Shown here one piece after another: positions 17,251 through 25,403 of a stretch of 64,000 nucleotides of DNA. The stretch comes from DASXRA01 sp036558905 (lineage in GTDB: Bacteria > Actinomycetota > Actinomycetes > Mycobacteriales > Jatrophihabitantaceae): positions 1 to 64,000 of the forward strand of contig DATBER010000169.1 of assembly GCA_036558905.1 (NCBI GenBank), read 5' to 3'. How positions within the stretch are numbered: the stretch's first letter is position 1; every line of letters begins with the position of its first letter. Under the pieces are notes generated by a model. It did not search any database, had not been told where the DNA came from, and saw only the letters and a list, made by a program, of their open reading frames with translations. The translations under genes and the position numbers were made by a program.

Positions 17251-18070
17251 TCTTCTCGTAGAGGGCGACGTAGCGGCGGCGGGTCTCGTCGACCACCTCG
17301 GGCGGGAGCTCCGGGCCGGGCGGCGTCTTGTCCCAGGTGCCCAGCCCGGTGGCCCAGTCGCGCACGTACTGCTTGTCGAAGCCGTGCTGCCGCCCGCCGG
17401 GACGCCAGTCCTCGAACCGCCAGTAGCGCGACGAGTCCGACGTCAGCGCCTCGTCGGCCAGCACCAGCCCGTCATCGGCGCCCATCCCGAACTCGAACTT
17501 GGTGTCGGCCAGGATCAGCCCGCGGTCCTCGGCGATCTTGGCACCCACCTCGTAGAGCCGCAGAGTGGTCGCGCGCAGCGCCTCGGCCGGCTCGGCCCCG
17601 ACCGCCGTCGTCACGTCGGCGAACGTCATCGGCTCGTCGTGGCCCTCTTCAGGCGGCGTCTTGGTGGTGGGCGTGAACACCGCCTCGGGCAGCCGGCCGC
17701 CCTCGACCAGGCCGGCCGGCAGCGCAACCCCGCAGACCGAGCCGTCGGCCTGGTACGCCGACCAGGCCGATCCGGCGAGGTAGCCGCGGGCGACGCACTC
17801 GATCGGCACCATGGAAAGGCGCCGGCAGCGGATGGCCCGCCCGGCGAACTCGGCCGGCACGTCGTCGGCCGAGATCACGTGGTTGGGCACCACGTCGGCG
17901 AGCTGCTCGAACCACCACAGCGACAGGGCGGTCAGTAGCCGGCCCTTGTCCGGGATGGGCGTGGGCAGCACCACGTCGTAGACGGACACCCGGTCGGACG
18001 CGACCAGGATCAGCTCGTCCGGACCGTCGGCGTACACGTCGCGGACCTTGCCGCGATGGATCAGCTCCAC
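17228..18070 (-). CDS. purC: SAICAR synthetase
   Basis: 280 aa. It joins aspartate to CAIR with ATP. It begins IHRGKVRDVY (ATP-binding strand), with SDRVSVYD, PIECVARGYLAGSAW and ILADTKFEFG as family signatures. The start is GTG at 18070. A third purine-pathway gene in the window, after purE and purK, but not in their operon. The metB stop lies 18 nt upstream on the same strand. Confidence 0.97.
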   Translation of the reverse strand: MELIHRGKVRDVYADGPDELILVASDRVSVYDVVLPTPIPDKGRLLTALSLWWFEQLADVVPNHVISADDVPAEFAGRAIRCRRLSMVPIECVARGYLAGSAWSAYQADGSVCGVALPAGLVEGGRLPEAVFTPTTKTPPEEGHDEPMTFADVTTAVGAEPAEALRATTLRLYEVGAKIAEDRGLILADTKFEFGMGADDGLVLADEALTSDSSRYWRFEDWRPGGRQHGFDKQYVRDWATGLGTWDKTPPGPELPPEVVDETRRRYVALYEKITGSVWS

Positions 18071-18088
18071 GGCGACCGTTCTAGCAGA

Positions 18089-19243
18089 TCAGCTCAGGGC
18101 TGCCGTCAGGTCGGCGAGCAAGTCATCGACGTCCTCGATGCCCACCGACAGCCGCACCAGGTCGCCGGGCACCTCGAGCGGCGAACCGGTCACGCTGGCG
18201 TGCGTCATCCGACCGGGGTGCTCGATCAGCGACTCGACGCCGCCCAGCGACTCGCCGAGCGTGAACACCGAGGTCAGCCCGCACACCTTGACCGCCGCCT
18301 CCTCGCCACCGCGGACGGTGAACGACACCATGCCGCCGAACCCGCTCATCTGCCGGGCGGCGAGGTCGTGGCCCGGATGCGACGGCAGGCCCGGGTAGTA
18401 GACCTGGCCCACCGCCGGGTGAGCGGTCAGGAAATCGGCGATGCGCGCGGCGTTGGCGCAATGCCGGTCCATGCGCACGCCCAGCGTCTTGATGCCGCGC
18501 AGCACAAGGAACGAATCGAACGGCCCGGCCACGGCGCCCATGGCGTTTTGGTGGAAAGTCAGCTGCTCGCCGAGCTCGGCGTTCGAGATGATCGCGCCCC
18601 CGACCACGTCGCTGTGCCCGCCCAGGTACTTCGTCGTGGAATGCACGACGACGTCCGCCCCGAGCGCCATGGGCTGCTGCAGGTAGGGCGTGGCGAAGGT
18701 GTTGTCGATGACGAGCAGGGCGCCCGCATCATGGGCCAGCGCCGCCAGCCCTTCGATGTCGGCGATGCCCAGCAGCGGGTTGGTCGGCGTCTCGCACCAG
18801 ATCAGCCGGGTGGTCGGCCGCACCGCGGCGCGCACCGCGTCCAGGTCGGACAGGTGCACCGGCGTGTAGTCGATGCCCCACCGGGTCAGCACCCGGGCCA
18901 CCAGCCGGAACGTCCCGCCGTAGGCGTCGTCGGGCAGCAGCATGTGATCGCCCGGCGCGCAAACCGTGCGCAGCAGGGTGTCGGATGCGGCCAGGCCGCT
19001 CGCGAACGCCAGCCCGCGCTCGCCACACTCCAGCGCGGCCAGCGCCTCCTCCAGGGCGGTGCGGGTCGGGTTCGCACTGCGGCTGTACTCGTACCCGCCG
19101 CGCAGACCGCCCACCCCGTCCTGCTTGTAGGTCGATGTCGCATAGATCGGGACGTTCACCGCGCCGGTCAGCGGGTCGGGCTCCTGCCCGGCGTGGATGG
19201 CGCGCGTGTTGAAACCGGCTTCATTGCCGGGGGTGCTGGTCAC
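18089..19243 (-). CDS. metB: Cystathionine gamma-synthase / gamma-lyase (PLP)
   Basis: 384 aa, Cys/Met metabolism PLP family. The PLP Lys is in HSTTKYLGGHSD; YSRSANPTR and ETPTNPLL are conserved. It is full length. Sequence alone does not separate synthase (MetB) from lyase (Cth). The cbs gene 1.1 kb away on the same strand favours reverse transsulfuration (homocysteine to cysteine), so lyase activity is plausible. GTG start with a weak ribosome site. Confidence 0.88.
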   Translation of the reverse strand: MTSTPGNEAGFNTRAIHAGQEPDPLTGAVNVPIYATSTYKQDGVGGLRGGYEYSRSANPTRTALEEALAALECGERGLAFASGLAASDTLLRTVCAPGDHMLLPDDAYGGTFRLVARVLTRWGIDYTPVHLSDLDAVRAAVRPTTRLIWCETPTNPLLGIADIEGLAALAHDAGALLVIDNTFATPYLQQPMALGADVVVHSTTKYLGGHSDVVGGAIISNAELGEQLTFHQNAMGAVAGPFDSFLVLRGIKTLGVRMDRHCANAARIADFLTAHPAVGQVYYPGLPSHPGHDLAARQMSGFGGMVSFTVRGGEEAAVKVCGLTSVFTLGESLGGVESLIEHPGRMTHASVTGSPLEVPGDLVRLSVGIEDVDDLLADLTAALS

Positions 19244-19288
19244 GCCGCCACGATAGTTGCCCGGCGATCGGCCGCGCGATTTCAGCCA

Positions 19289-19310
19289 CAGCCGGCATAT
19301 AAGTCGGCTG
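19289..19310. promoter_or_regulatory. Inverted repeat around a TATAAG box
   Basis: CAGCCG (19289-19294) and CGGCTG (19305-19310) flank a 10-nt spacer holding TATAAG, a fair -10 box for the serine hydrolase that starts at 19328. It lies between divergent genes. A repressor site is possible; no good -35 box was seen. Confidence 0.3.
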
Positions 19311-19327
19311 CCGTAGGCTTCCGGGCG

Positions 19328-20302
19328 ATGGGCTACTGGAAATCGGGGCGCGGTCGGTGGACCGCGGTCGGCGGGTCAGTGATCGTAGTCGCGGCTCTCG
19401 TGACGATCGTGATGGTGACGACGGATCCGGCGAACAACGAGGACACCGCGGGCGCCGCCCTGAGCAGCGGCTTCTCGCCGAGCGCGTCCACGCCGACGTC
19501 CCCGCCGCCGACCAGTAGCAGCGCAGCCAAGCCCGCACCCCACCGACCGACCCTCGCCCCGGCGGCCACGGTCAACGCGGCACTGGGCAAGCTGGCCGGT
19601 CAGCTGCCGGCCGGGGGCGTCTCGGTCGCCGCGCTCAACACCAAGACCGGCGCCCGGTTCACGTACGGCGCCACCACCGGGATGCGCACCGGCAGCGTCG
19701 CCAAGCTGTTCCTGCTCGAGGCCGTGCTGCTGCAGCATCAGGACGACGGCACGCAGCTCAGCGACTACGAGATGGACCTGGCCACCCCGATGATCGAGAA
19801 CAGCGACAACAAGGCCGAGTACTCGCTGTTCCTCGACGCCGGCGGCAACGAGGCGCTCGAGGACGCGTTCCCCCGGCTCGGCCTGGACCACACCGTCCCC
19901 GGAATCAGCGACCCGGCGCTGACCACGACCGACAGCGCCGACGGCGTCACGCTGGTCGACAACCTGGTGCGCACGAACGGCCCGCTCAACGCGTACTCGC
20001 GATCGCTGGCCCTGGGCCTGATGCGCAACGTCGAGAGCGATCAACGCTGGGGAGTCAGCGCAGCGGCCGACCGGGGCTCGACGGTCGCGCTCAAGAACGG
20101 CTGGCTGTCAGTCGACAACGACAACGACGCCAGCGAGAACGACGACGGTCGGTGGCTGGTCAACAGCGTAGGCGTGGTGACCGTGCGCGGCCAGCAGGTG
20201 GTGCTGGCCGCGTTCACCCAGCACGGCCCGGACTTCGTCAGCGGCGTCCACCTGGTCGAGTCGCTGGTCAAGACGATCACGCCGGCCGTGGTGGCGCGCT
20301 GA
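19328..20302 (+). CDS. Membrane-anchored class A beta-lactamase-like serine hydrolase
   Basis: 324 aa. One N-terminal membrane segment (about 14-33, no lipobox), a Ser/Pro/Thr linker (about 45-75) and a class A-like domain. SVAK at 123-126 gives the nucleophile Ser123 and its Lys; SDN at 159-161 matches the second motif; KNG in VALKNGWL stands where KTG is usual. No clear omega-loop Glu was found, so antibiotic hydrolysis is doubtful; a wall-modifying or binding role fits better. The same architecture occurs at 41619-42608. Confidence 0.8.
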   Translation: MGYWKSGRGRWTAVGGSVIVVAALVTIVMVTTDPANNEDTAGAALSSGFSPSASTPTSPPPTSSSAAKPAPHRPTLAPAATVNAALGKLAGQLPAGGVSVAALNTKTGARFTYGATTGMRTGSVAKLFLLEAVLLQHQDDGTQLSDYEMDLATPMIENSDNKAEYSLFLDAGGNEALEDAFPRLGLDHTVPGISDPALTTTDSADGVTLVDNLVRTNGPLNAYSRSLALGLMRNVESDQRWGVSAAADRGSTVALKNGWLSVDNDNDASENDDGRWLVNSVGVVTVRGQQVVLAAFTQHGPDFVSGVHLVESLVKTITPAVVAR

Positions 20303-20318
20303 CCAGCGCGCTGGTCAG
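20299..20318. terminator. Shared-stop palindrome between convergent genes
   Basis: CTGACCAGCGCGCTGGTCAG is a perfect 20-bp palindrome. The plus TGA (20300-20302, serine hydrolase) and the minus TGA (20315-20317, cbs) both lie in it. It differs in sequence from the two other shared-stop palindromes but has the same layout. Confidence 0.6.
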
Positions 20319-21685
20319 TGCGAGCCGGCGAGATGCCCCAGGAGGTCCTGCCGGGTGATCACGCCGGCCGGCTTGCCGTCGATGTGCACGAGCAGCGCGT
20401 CGGCCGCGCCCAGCGCGTCGATCGCCGCCGACACCGGCTCGCCCGAGCCGATGATGGGCAGGGCGGCCGACATGTGCGGCTCGAGCGGGTCGGCCAGTGA
20501 CGCCTTGCCGGCGAACAGGGCGTCGAGCAGGGCCCGCTCCGACACCGACCCGACGACCTCACCGGCGGTCACCGGCGGCTCGGCCTTCACCACCGGAAGC
20601 TGCGACACGCCGTACTCGCGCAGGATGTCGATCGCCTCGCGCACCGTCTCGTTCGGGTGGGCGTGCACGAGCGGGGGCACATCGCCGGACTTCTGGCGCA
20701 GCACGTCGCCGACGGTGACGGTGCCCGATCCCTGCAGGAAGCCGTAGTCGGACATCCACTGGTCGTTGAAGATCTTCGACAGGTAGCCCCGCCCGCCGTC
20801 GGGCAACAGCACGACGACCAGAGCGTCCGCACCCAGCCCCACCGCGGCGCGCAGCGCGGCGACGGTGGCCATTCCACACGAGCCCCCGACCAGCAGCCCC
20901 TCCTCGCGGGCCAGCCGACGGGTCATCTCGAACGAGTCGCGGTCGGACACGGCGATGATCTCGTCGCAGACGTCGCGGTCGTAGGTGTCGGGCCAGAAGT
21001 CCTCACCGACGCCCTCGACCAGGTACGGCCGGCCGGTGCCGCCCGAATACACCGAACCGTCCGGGTCGGCGCCGACGATCTGGACCCGCCCGCCCGACAC
21101 CTCCTTGAGGTAGCGCCCGGTGCCGCTGATCGTGCCGCCCGTGCCGACGCCCGCGACGAAGTGCGTGATGCGTCCCTCGGTCTGCTCCCACAGCTCCGGC
21201 CCGGTCGTCTCGTAGTGCGAGCGCGGATTGTTCGCGTTGGCGTACTGGTTGGGCTTCCAGCCGCCGGGCGTCTCGCGGGCCAGCCGGTCGGACACCGCGT
21301 AGTAGGAGCGCGGGTCCTCGGGCGCGACGGCGGTCGGGCACACGACCACCTCGGCGCCGTACGCCCGCAGCGTGTCGATCTTGTCGCCGCTGACCTTGTC
21401 CGGGCAGACGAAGATGCACTTGTAGCCACGCTGCTGGGCCACGATCGCCAGGCCGATGCCGGTGTTGCCCGAGGTGGGCTCGACGATGGTGCCGCCCGGC
21501 TTGAGCTCGCCGGATTCCTCGGCGGCGTCGATCATGCGGACGGCGATGCGGTCCTTCACCGAGCCGCCCGGATTGAAGTACTCGACCTTGGCCAGCACGG
21601 TGGCGTCCAGCCCGGCCGTAACGGTGCGCAGCCGTACCAACGGGGTGTTGCCGATCAGGTCGACCAGCGACTCGTAGTAACTCAT
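20315..21685 (-). CDS. cbs: Cystathionine beta-synthase
   Basis: 456 aa. It condenses serine and homocysteine to cystathionine with PLP. The PLP Lys is in NPGGSVKDRIA; the phosphate loop TSGNTGIGLA and the GTGGTISGTGR loop are intact. Two C-terminal CBS domains (about 335-455) follow, the regulatory part in this family. Start MSYYESLVDLIGNTPL at ATG 21685 is the family N-terminus; upstream in-frame codons have shadow-like composition. No heme-binding N-terminal extension. Partner of metB. Confidence 0.95.
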   Translation of the reverse strand: MSYYESLVDLIGNTPLVRLRTVTAGLDATVLAKVEYFNPGGSVKDRIAVRMIDAAEESGELKPGGTIVEPTSGNTGIGLAIVAQQRGYKCIFVCPDKVSGDKIDTLRAYGAEVVVCPTAVAPEDPRSYYAVSDRLARETPGGWKPNQYANANNPRSHYETTGPELWEQTEGRITHFVAGVGTGGTISGTGRYLKEVSGGRVQIVGADPDGSVYSGGTGRPYLVEGVGEDFWPDTYDRDVCDEIIAVSDRDSFEMTRRLAREEGLLVGGSCGMATVAALRAAVGLGADALVVVLLPDGGRGYLSKIFNDQWMSDYGFLQGSGTVTVGDVLRQKSGDVPPLVHAHPNETVREAIDILREYGVSQLPVVKAEPPVTAGEVVGSVSERALLDALFAGKASLADPLEPHMSAALPIIGSGEPVSAAIDALGAADALLVHIDGKPAGVITRQDLLGHLAGSH

Positions 21686-21741
21686 GCCGCAGAGGTTAAC
21701 CTCGATAGTTCGAAGTCCTAGTACCGCGTGGGAGGTGTGCC

Positions 21742-22827
21742 GTGAGCCGGGCCAGTCGGGCACGCCGCATCGCCGCAGCCGCCGCGTACGGCGGCGGGGG
21801 CGTCGGCGCATTGGGCATCGTGGGCGGGGCCGCCCTGTACGGGCTGATCATCGGCGAGACGAAACTCGCCCGTCGGCGCATCCCGCCGGCCGCCGCCGCG
21901 CCGCCGTTCGTGCACGGCACGGTGTGGGCCGCCTCCGGGGTCAGCTCGAGCCGTCCGCCGATCCGGGTGGCCATGCTGGGCGACTCCACCGCGGCCGGCT
22001 ACGGCGTACAACGCGAGCGCGAAACGCCGGGCGCCCTCCTGGCGATCGGCATCTCGGCCGTCGCCCGCCGCCCGGTGCACCTGACGAGCGTCGCCGTGGT
22101 GGGCGCCGAGTCGAGCATGCTGCCCAAGCAGGTCGCCGAGCTCGACGCGCCGATCGAGCTGGCCGTGATCATCATCGGCGCCAACGACGTCACCCACCGG
22201 ATCAAGCCGGCCGAGTCGGTGCGCTACCTCAGCGACGCGGTGCGCGACCTGCGCGGCGACGGTGCCCAGGTCGTGGTCGGCACCTGCCCGGACCTCGGCA
22301 CGATCCGCCCGCTCGCCCAGCCGCTGCGCTACGTCGCCCGGCGGCTGTCCCGGCAGCTGGCCGCCGCCCAGACGATCGCCACCGTCGAGGCCGGCGGGCG
22401 GACGGTGTCGCTCGGCGACCTGCTCGGCCCGCTGTTCGCCCAGCAACGCGACCTGTTCAGCGACGACCAGTTCCACCCGTCCGCGGCCGGCTACGCCCAC
22501 GCCGCCGACGCGGTTCTGCCCTCGGCGCTGGACGCCCTGGGCCTGCGCACCCGGTCGCGGTCGGCCAGCACGTTCACCACCCGGCGGGCCCGCCCGGTGG
22601 CCAAGGCGGCGGTGCAGGCGGCCGCCCACCCGGGCACCGAGGTCGAGGGCACCGAGGTGCACGGCGCCGCGTCCGGACGTCACGGCCGCTGGGCCCGGCT
22701 GCGCCGCCGGCGGCCCTGGCGGCGAGTGCCGAGTTCGCCCGAGCAGGCGGTGCCGAGCTCGCCCGGGCAGGCGGTGCCGAGCTTGCCCGGGCGGGCCCGG
22801 CCCGTGCCAGACTCGGAGCATGCCTGA
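21742..22827 (+). CDS. SGNH/GDSL hydrolase, membrane-anchored
   Basis: 361 aa. One membrane segment (about 17-38), then an SGNH domain: GDS with nucleophile Ser82 (MLGDSTAAGYG), block III GANDVTH, and the C-terminal DQFHPSAAGY with Asp and His. A long Arg/Ala-rich tail ends in three eight-residue repeats. Probably an esterase acting at the cell envelope; its relative in M. tuberculosis also sits between cbs and a thiolase. It overlaps the thiolase start by eight nt. Confidence 0.9.
   Translation: MSRASRARRIAAAAAYGGGGVGALGIVGGAALYGLIIGETKLARRRIPPAAAAPPFVHGTVWAASGVSSSRPPIRVAMLGDSTAAGYGVQRERETPGALLAIGISAVARRPVHLTSVAVVGAESSMLPKQVAELDAPIELAVIIIGANDVTHRIKPAESVRYLSDAVRDLRGDGAQVVVGTCPDLGTIRPLAQPLRYVARRLSRQLAAAQTIATVEAGGRTVSLGDLLGPLFAQQRDLFSDDQFHPSAAGYAHAADAVLPSALDALGLRTRSRSASTFTTRRARPVAKAAVQAAAHPGTEVEGTEVHGAASGRHGRWARLRRRRPWRRVPSSPEQAVPSSPGQAVPSLPGRARPVPDSEHA
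22726..22797 (+). repeat. Three 24-bp tandem repeats in the SGNH hydrolase tail
   Basis: Units at 22726, 22750 and 22774 encode VPSSPEQA, VPSSPGQA and VPSLPGRA. In frame, in a low-complexity tail. Confidence 0.85.
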
Positions 22828-24037
22828 AGCCGTCATCGTCGCCACTGCCCGCTCCCCCATCGGCCGCGCCGGCAAGGGTTCGCTGGTCGATGTCCGCCCC
22901 GACGACCTGACCGCCCAGATCGTCCGCGCCGCCCTGGACAAGGTGCCGGCGCTCGATCCGGTCGACATCGACGACCTGTACCTGGGCTGCGGGCTACCCG
23001 GCGGTGAGCAGGGCTTCAACCTGGCGCGCGTCGTGGCGGTCGAGCTGGGCTACGACTTCCTGCCCGGGGCGACGATCGCCCGCTACTGCTCGTCGTCGCT
23101 GCAGACCACCCGGATGGCCCTCCACGCCATCAAGGCCGGCGAGGGCGACGTGTTCGTCTCGGCCGGCGTCGAGACGGTGTCCCGGTTCGCGAAGGGCTCG
23201 TCGGACTCCTGGCCGGACACGCACAGCCCGTTGTTCGCCGCGGCCGAGGAGCGCACGGCGCTGGCGGCCCAGGGCGGGGTGGAGTGGCACGATCCGCGGG
23301 CGGACGGCGGGCTGCCCGACATCTACGTCCCGATGGGGCAGACCGCCGAGAACCTGGCCCAGCTCAAGGGCATCGCCCGCGAGGACATGGACCACTTCGG
23401 CGTCCGCTCGCAGAACCTCGCCGAGCAGGCCATTAAGGACGGCTTCTGGGCCCGCGAGATCACCCCGGTTACAACGCCGTCCGGAGCCGTCGTGGACGCC
23501 GACGACGGCCCGCGGCCGGGCGTCACCTACGAGGCGGTGTCGGCGCTCAAGCCGGTGTTCCGGCCGGACGGCCGGGTGACCGCCGGCAACTGCTGCCCAC
23601 TCAACGACGGTGCCGCCGCAGTGATCATCATGAGCGACGCCAAGGCCGCTGCCCTGGGCCTTACCCCGCTGGCCCGGATCGTGGCCACCGGCGTCTCGGC
23701 GCTCTCGCCCGAGATCATGGGGCTGGGGCCGGTCGAGGCGTCGCGCCGGGCATTGGCCCGCGCCGGCATGGCGATCGGCGACATCGACCTGGTCGAGATC
23801 AACGAGGCGTTCGCCGCCCAGGTCATCCCGTCCTACCGCGACCTGGGCGTGGACCTCGACCGGCTCAACGTCAACGGCGGCGCCATCGCGGTGGGCCATC
23901 CGTTCGGCATGACCGGCGCCCGCATCACCACCACGCTGGTCAATTCGCTGCAGTGGCACGACAGGCAGTTCGGCCTGGAGACGATGTGTGTCGGCGGTGG
24001 CCAGGGAATGGCGATGATCCTCGAGCGACTCGCCTGA
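22820..24037 (+). CDS. Acetyl-CoA acyltransferase (thiolase, FadA type)
   Basis: 405 aa. Degradative-type thiolase, cleaving 3-ketoacyl-CoA in beta-oxidation. Nucleophile Cys90 in IARYCSSSLQT, His in AVGHPFGMTG, and second Cys in CVGGGQGMA. The ATG at 22820 lies inside the end of the SGNH gene with GGAG six nt upstream. Its partner hydroxyacyl-CoA dehydrogenase is not in the window. Confidence 0.94.
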   Translation: MPEAVIVATARSPIGRAGKGSLVDVRPDDLTAQIVRAALDKVPALDPVDIDDLYLGCGLPGGEQGFNLARVVAVELGYDFLPGATIARYCSSSLQTTRMALHAIKAGEGDVFVSAGVETVSRFAKGSSDSWPDTHSPLFAAAEERTALAAQGGVEWHDPRADGGLPDIYVPMGQTAENLAQLKGIAREDMDHFGVRSQNLAEQAIKDGFWAREITPVTTPSGAVVDADDGPRPGVTYEAVSALKPVFRPDGRVTAGNCCPLNDGAAAVIIMSDAKAAALGLTPLARIVATGVSALSPEIMGLGPVEASRRALARAGMAIGDIDLVEINEAFAAQVIPSYRDLGVDLDRLNVNGGAIAVGHPFGMTGARITTTLVNSLQWHDRQFGLETMCVGGGQGMAMILERLA

Positions 24038-24119
24038 GCGTGATCAACTTCTAACGCGTAACTAGCGTCGCCCCACGTCGTTGAGATAGATGCGTCGCGG
24101 GGGGACGTCCTGACCCCCG

Positions 24120-24149
24120 CGGCGCACCCCAGAGAGTGGGGCGGCGCCG
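24120..24149 (+). terminator. GC-rich hairpin after the thiolase gene
   Basis: CGGCGC and CCCCA pair with TGGGG and GCGCCG around a GAGAG loop, with small internal bulges. It lies 83 nt past the thiolase stop. Confidence 0.5.
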
Positions 24150-24326
24150 CCCTCGGCGGGGGAGGGCGGTTGCTGCCGAGGCCGTTGCCGGCGGCTCGGC
24201 CAGGGCCCGAGCATCGACGGCTCGCCGAGAATCACCAGTGAGCGCTCCCGCGGTGAGATCGCCAATTCCGGCATCGAATCCGTCCATCTCATTGGGTAAG
24301 CGCGCGTATCGCCGCGCCACAATCAC

Positions 24327-24389
24327 CCGCTTCCCCTCCCGTCCAACCAAAATCCGAGCCGAAATCTGGTCGGAGTGGAGGGGAAGCGG
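24327..24389. repeat. Hairpin repeat element, copy 1
   Basis: Arms CCGCTTCCCCTCC (24327-24339) and GGAGGGGAAGCGG (24377-24389) pair over 13 bp. The inside carries GCCGAA and TGGTCGGA, both shared with copy 2 at 45510-45571. It lies 18 nt past the BI-1 stop, between convergent genes. Confidence 0.8.
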
Positions 24390-24407
24390 CCATTCAGCGC
24401 CGGAACG

Positions 24408-25256
24408 TCAATCTCGCAGGTAGCCGAGCAGGCGCAGGATCTCGAGGTACAGCCAGACGAGGGTCACGGTCAGCCCGAACGAGGCGTACCAGGCGAACTT
24501 CTCGTCGGCGCCGTTGCGCACGCCCTGCTGGATCACCTCGAAGTCCACGGCCAGGTTCATGGCCGCTATGCCGATGCACAGCAGGCTGAACAGGATGGCG
24601 ACGGCGCCACCGTCACGCAGGCCCAGGCCGCCCGGGTGGAACAGGTAAGCGAGTCCGTTGATCAGCATCAACCCGAGGACGCCCAGCGTCGACGCGAACA
24701 CGATCTTGGTGAACCGCGGAGTGACCCGGATGGCCCCGACCCGGTAAGCGACCAGCATGCCGCCGGCCACCAGCACCGTGCCGGTGAGCGCCTGGACGAC
24801 GACGCCGTGCCTCCACTGCTCGAACGCCCGGCTGATGGCGCCGAGTGCCACGCCCTCGAGCGCCGCGTACAGCAGCGCGGTGACCGCGTTGGCCTTCATG
24901 GTGAAGGCCATGTAGAGGGCCAGGCCCAGCCCGCCCAGGGCGCCGACGGCGATCAGGCCCCCGGCCGCGCTCTCCGGGGTGAGCACCCAGGTCGCGGCGC
25001 CGGCGAGCAGCAGCACGCCGAGCATCGCGCCGGTGCGGACGATGACGTCGTCAATGGTCATGTAGCGGGTCGGCGCGACGGGGATCCCGCCGCCGGAACC
25101 CGAGCCGCCGCCGTAGCCCTTGACGTTGTCCGGCGGAACCGTAGGCCCGCCGTAGGACGGCTGCCGGTAAGCCTGCTCCAGGTCGTCGGCGGGCGGCACG
25201 TACCGGCTCGGTGCGCCCGTCTGCGAGCTGAATCGGGTGAGAACGGCGTTGGTCAC
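24408..25256 (-). CDS. Bax inhibitor-1 / YccA-family membrane protein
   Basis: 282 aa. A Gly/Pro-rich N-terminal tail of about 65 residues precedes seven membrane segments. FEVIQQGVRNGADEKFAWYASFGLTVTLVWLYLEILRLL is the BI-1 C-terminal signature seen in parts (for example ADEKFAWYASFG). These proteins are pH-sensitive calcium leak channels in characterised cases; the role here is unknown. GTG start with a strong GGAGG. Confidence 0.9.
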   Translation of the reverse strand: MTNAVLTRFSSQTGAPSRYVPPADDLEQAYRQPSYGGPTVPPDNVKGYGGGSGSGGGIPVAPTRYMTIDDVIVRTGAMLGVLLLAGAATWVLTPESAAGGLIAVGALGGLGLALYMAFTMKANAVTALLYAALEGVALGAISRAFEQWRHGVVVQALTGTVLVAGGMLVAYRVGAIRVTPRFTKIVFASTLGVLGLMLINGLAYLFHPGGLGLRDGGAVAILFSLLCIGIAAMNLAVDFEVIQQGVRNGADEKFAWYASFGLTVTLVWLYLEILRLLGYLRD

Positions 25257-25403
25257 GGCTCGTTGCCTCCTGTAGATGGACGCATCACAGCTGCGTCTAC
25301 CCGGCCAACGATACGAAGGCTGCTGGAGTTCCAGGAGACGGACTTGCTACCGGCCAGTAGCCTATATGTGTGACACGACGTCCGAGAGACCTGGAGCGGA
25401 CCG

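Larger units (their letters stand above)
24038..24407. other. Intergenic gap between convergent genes
   Basis: 370 nt between the thiolase and BI-1 genes, both ending here. It holds a hairpin (24120-24149) and one copy of a hairpin repeat (24327-24389). A minus-strand frame of 76 codons (24062-24292, ATG start) is open, but nothing in it is recognisable and the hairpin lies inside it, so I do not call it a gene. Confidence 0.6.

Noticed and set aside
24062..24292. Possible 76-codon gene on the minus strand in the thiolase/BI-1 gap
   Set aside because: No recognised motif, no good ribosome site, and it contains a terminator-like hairpin.
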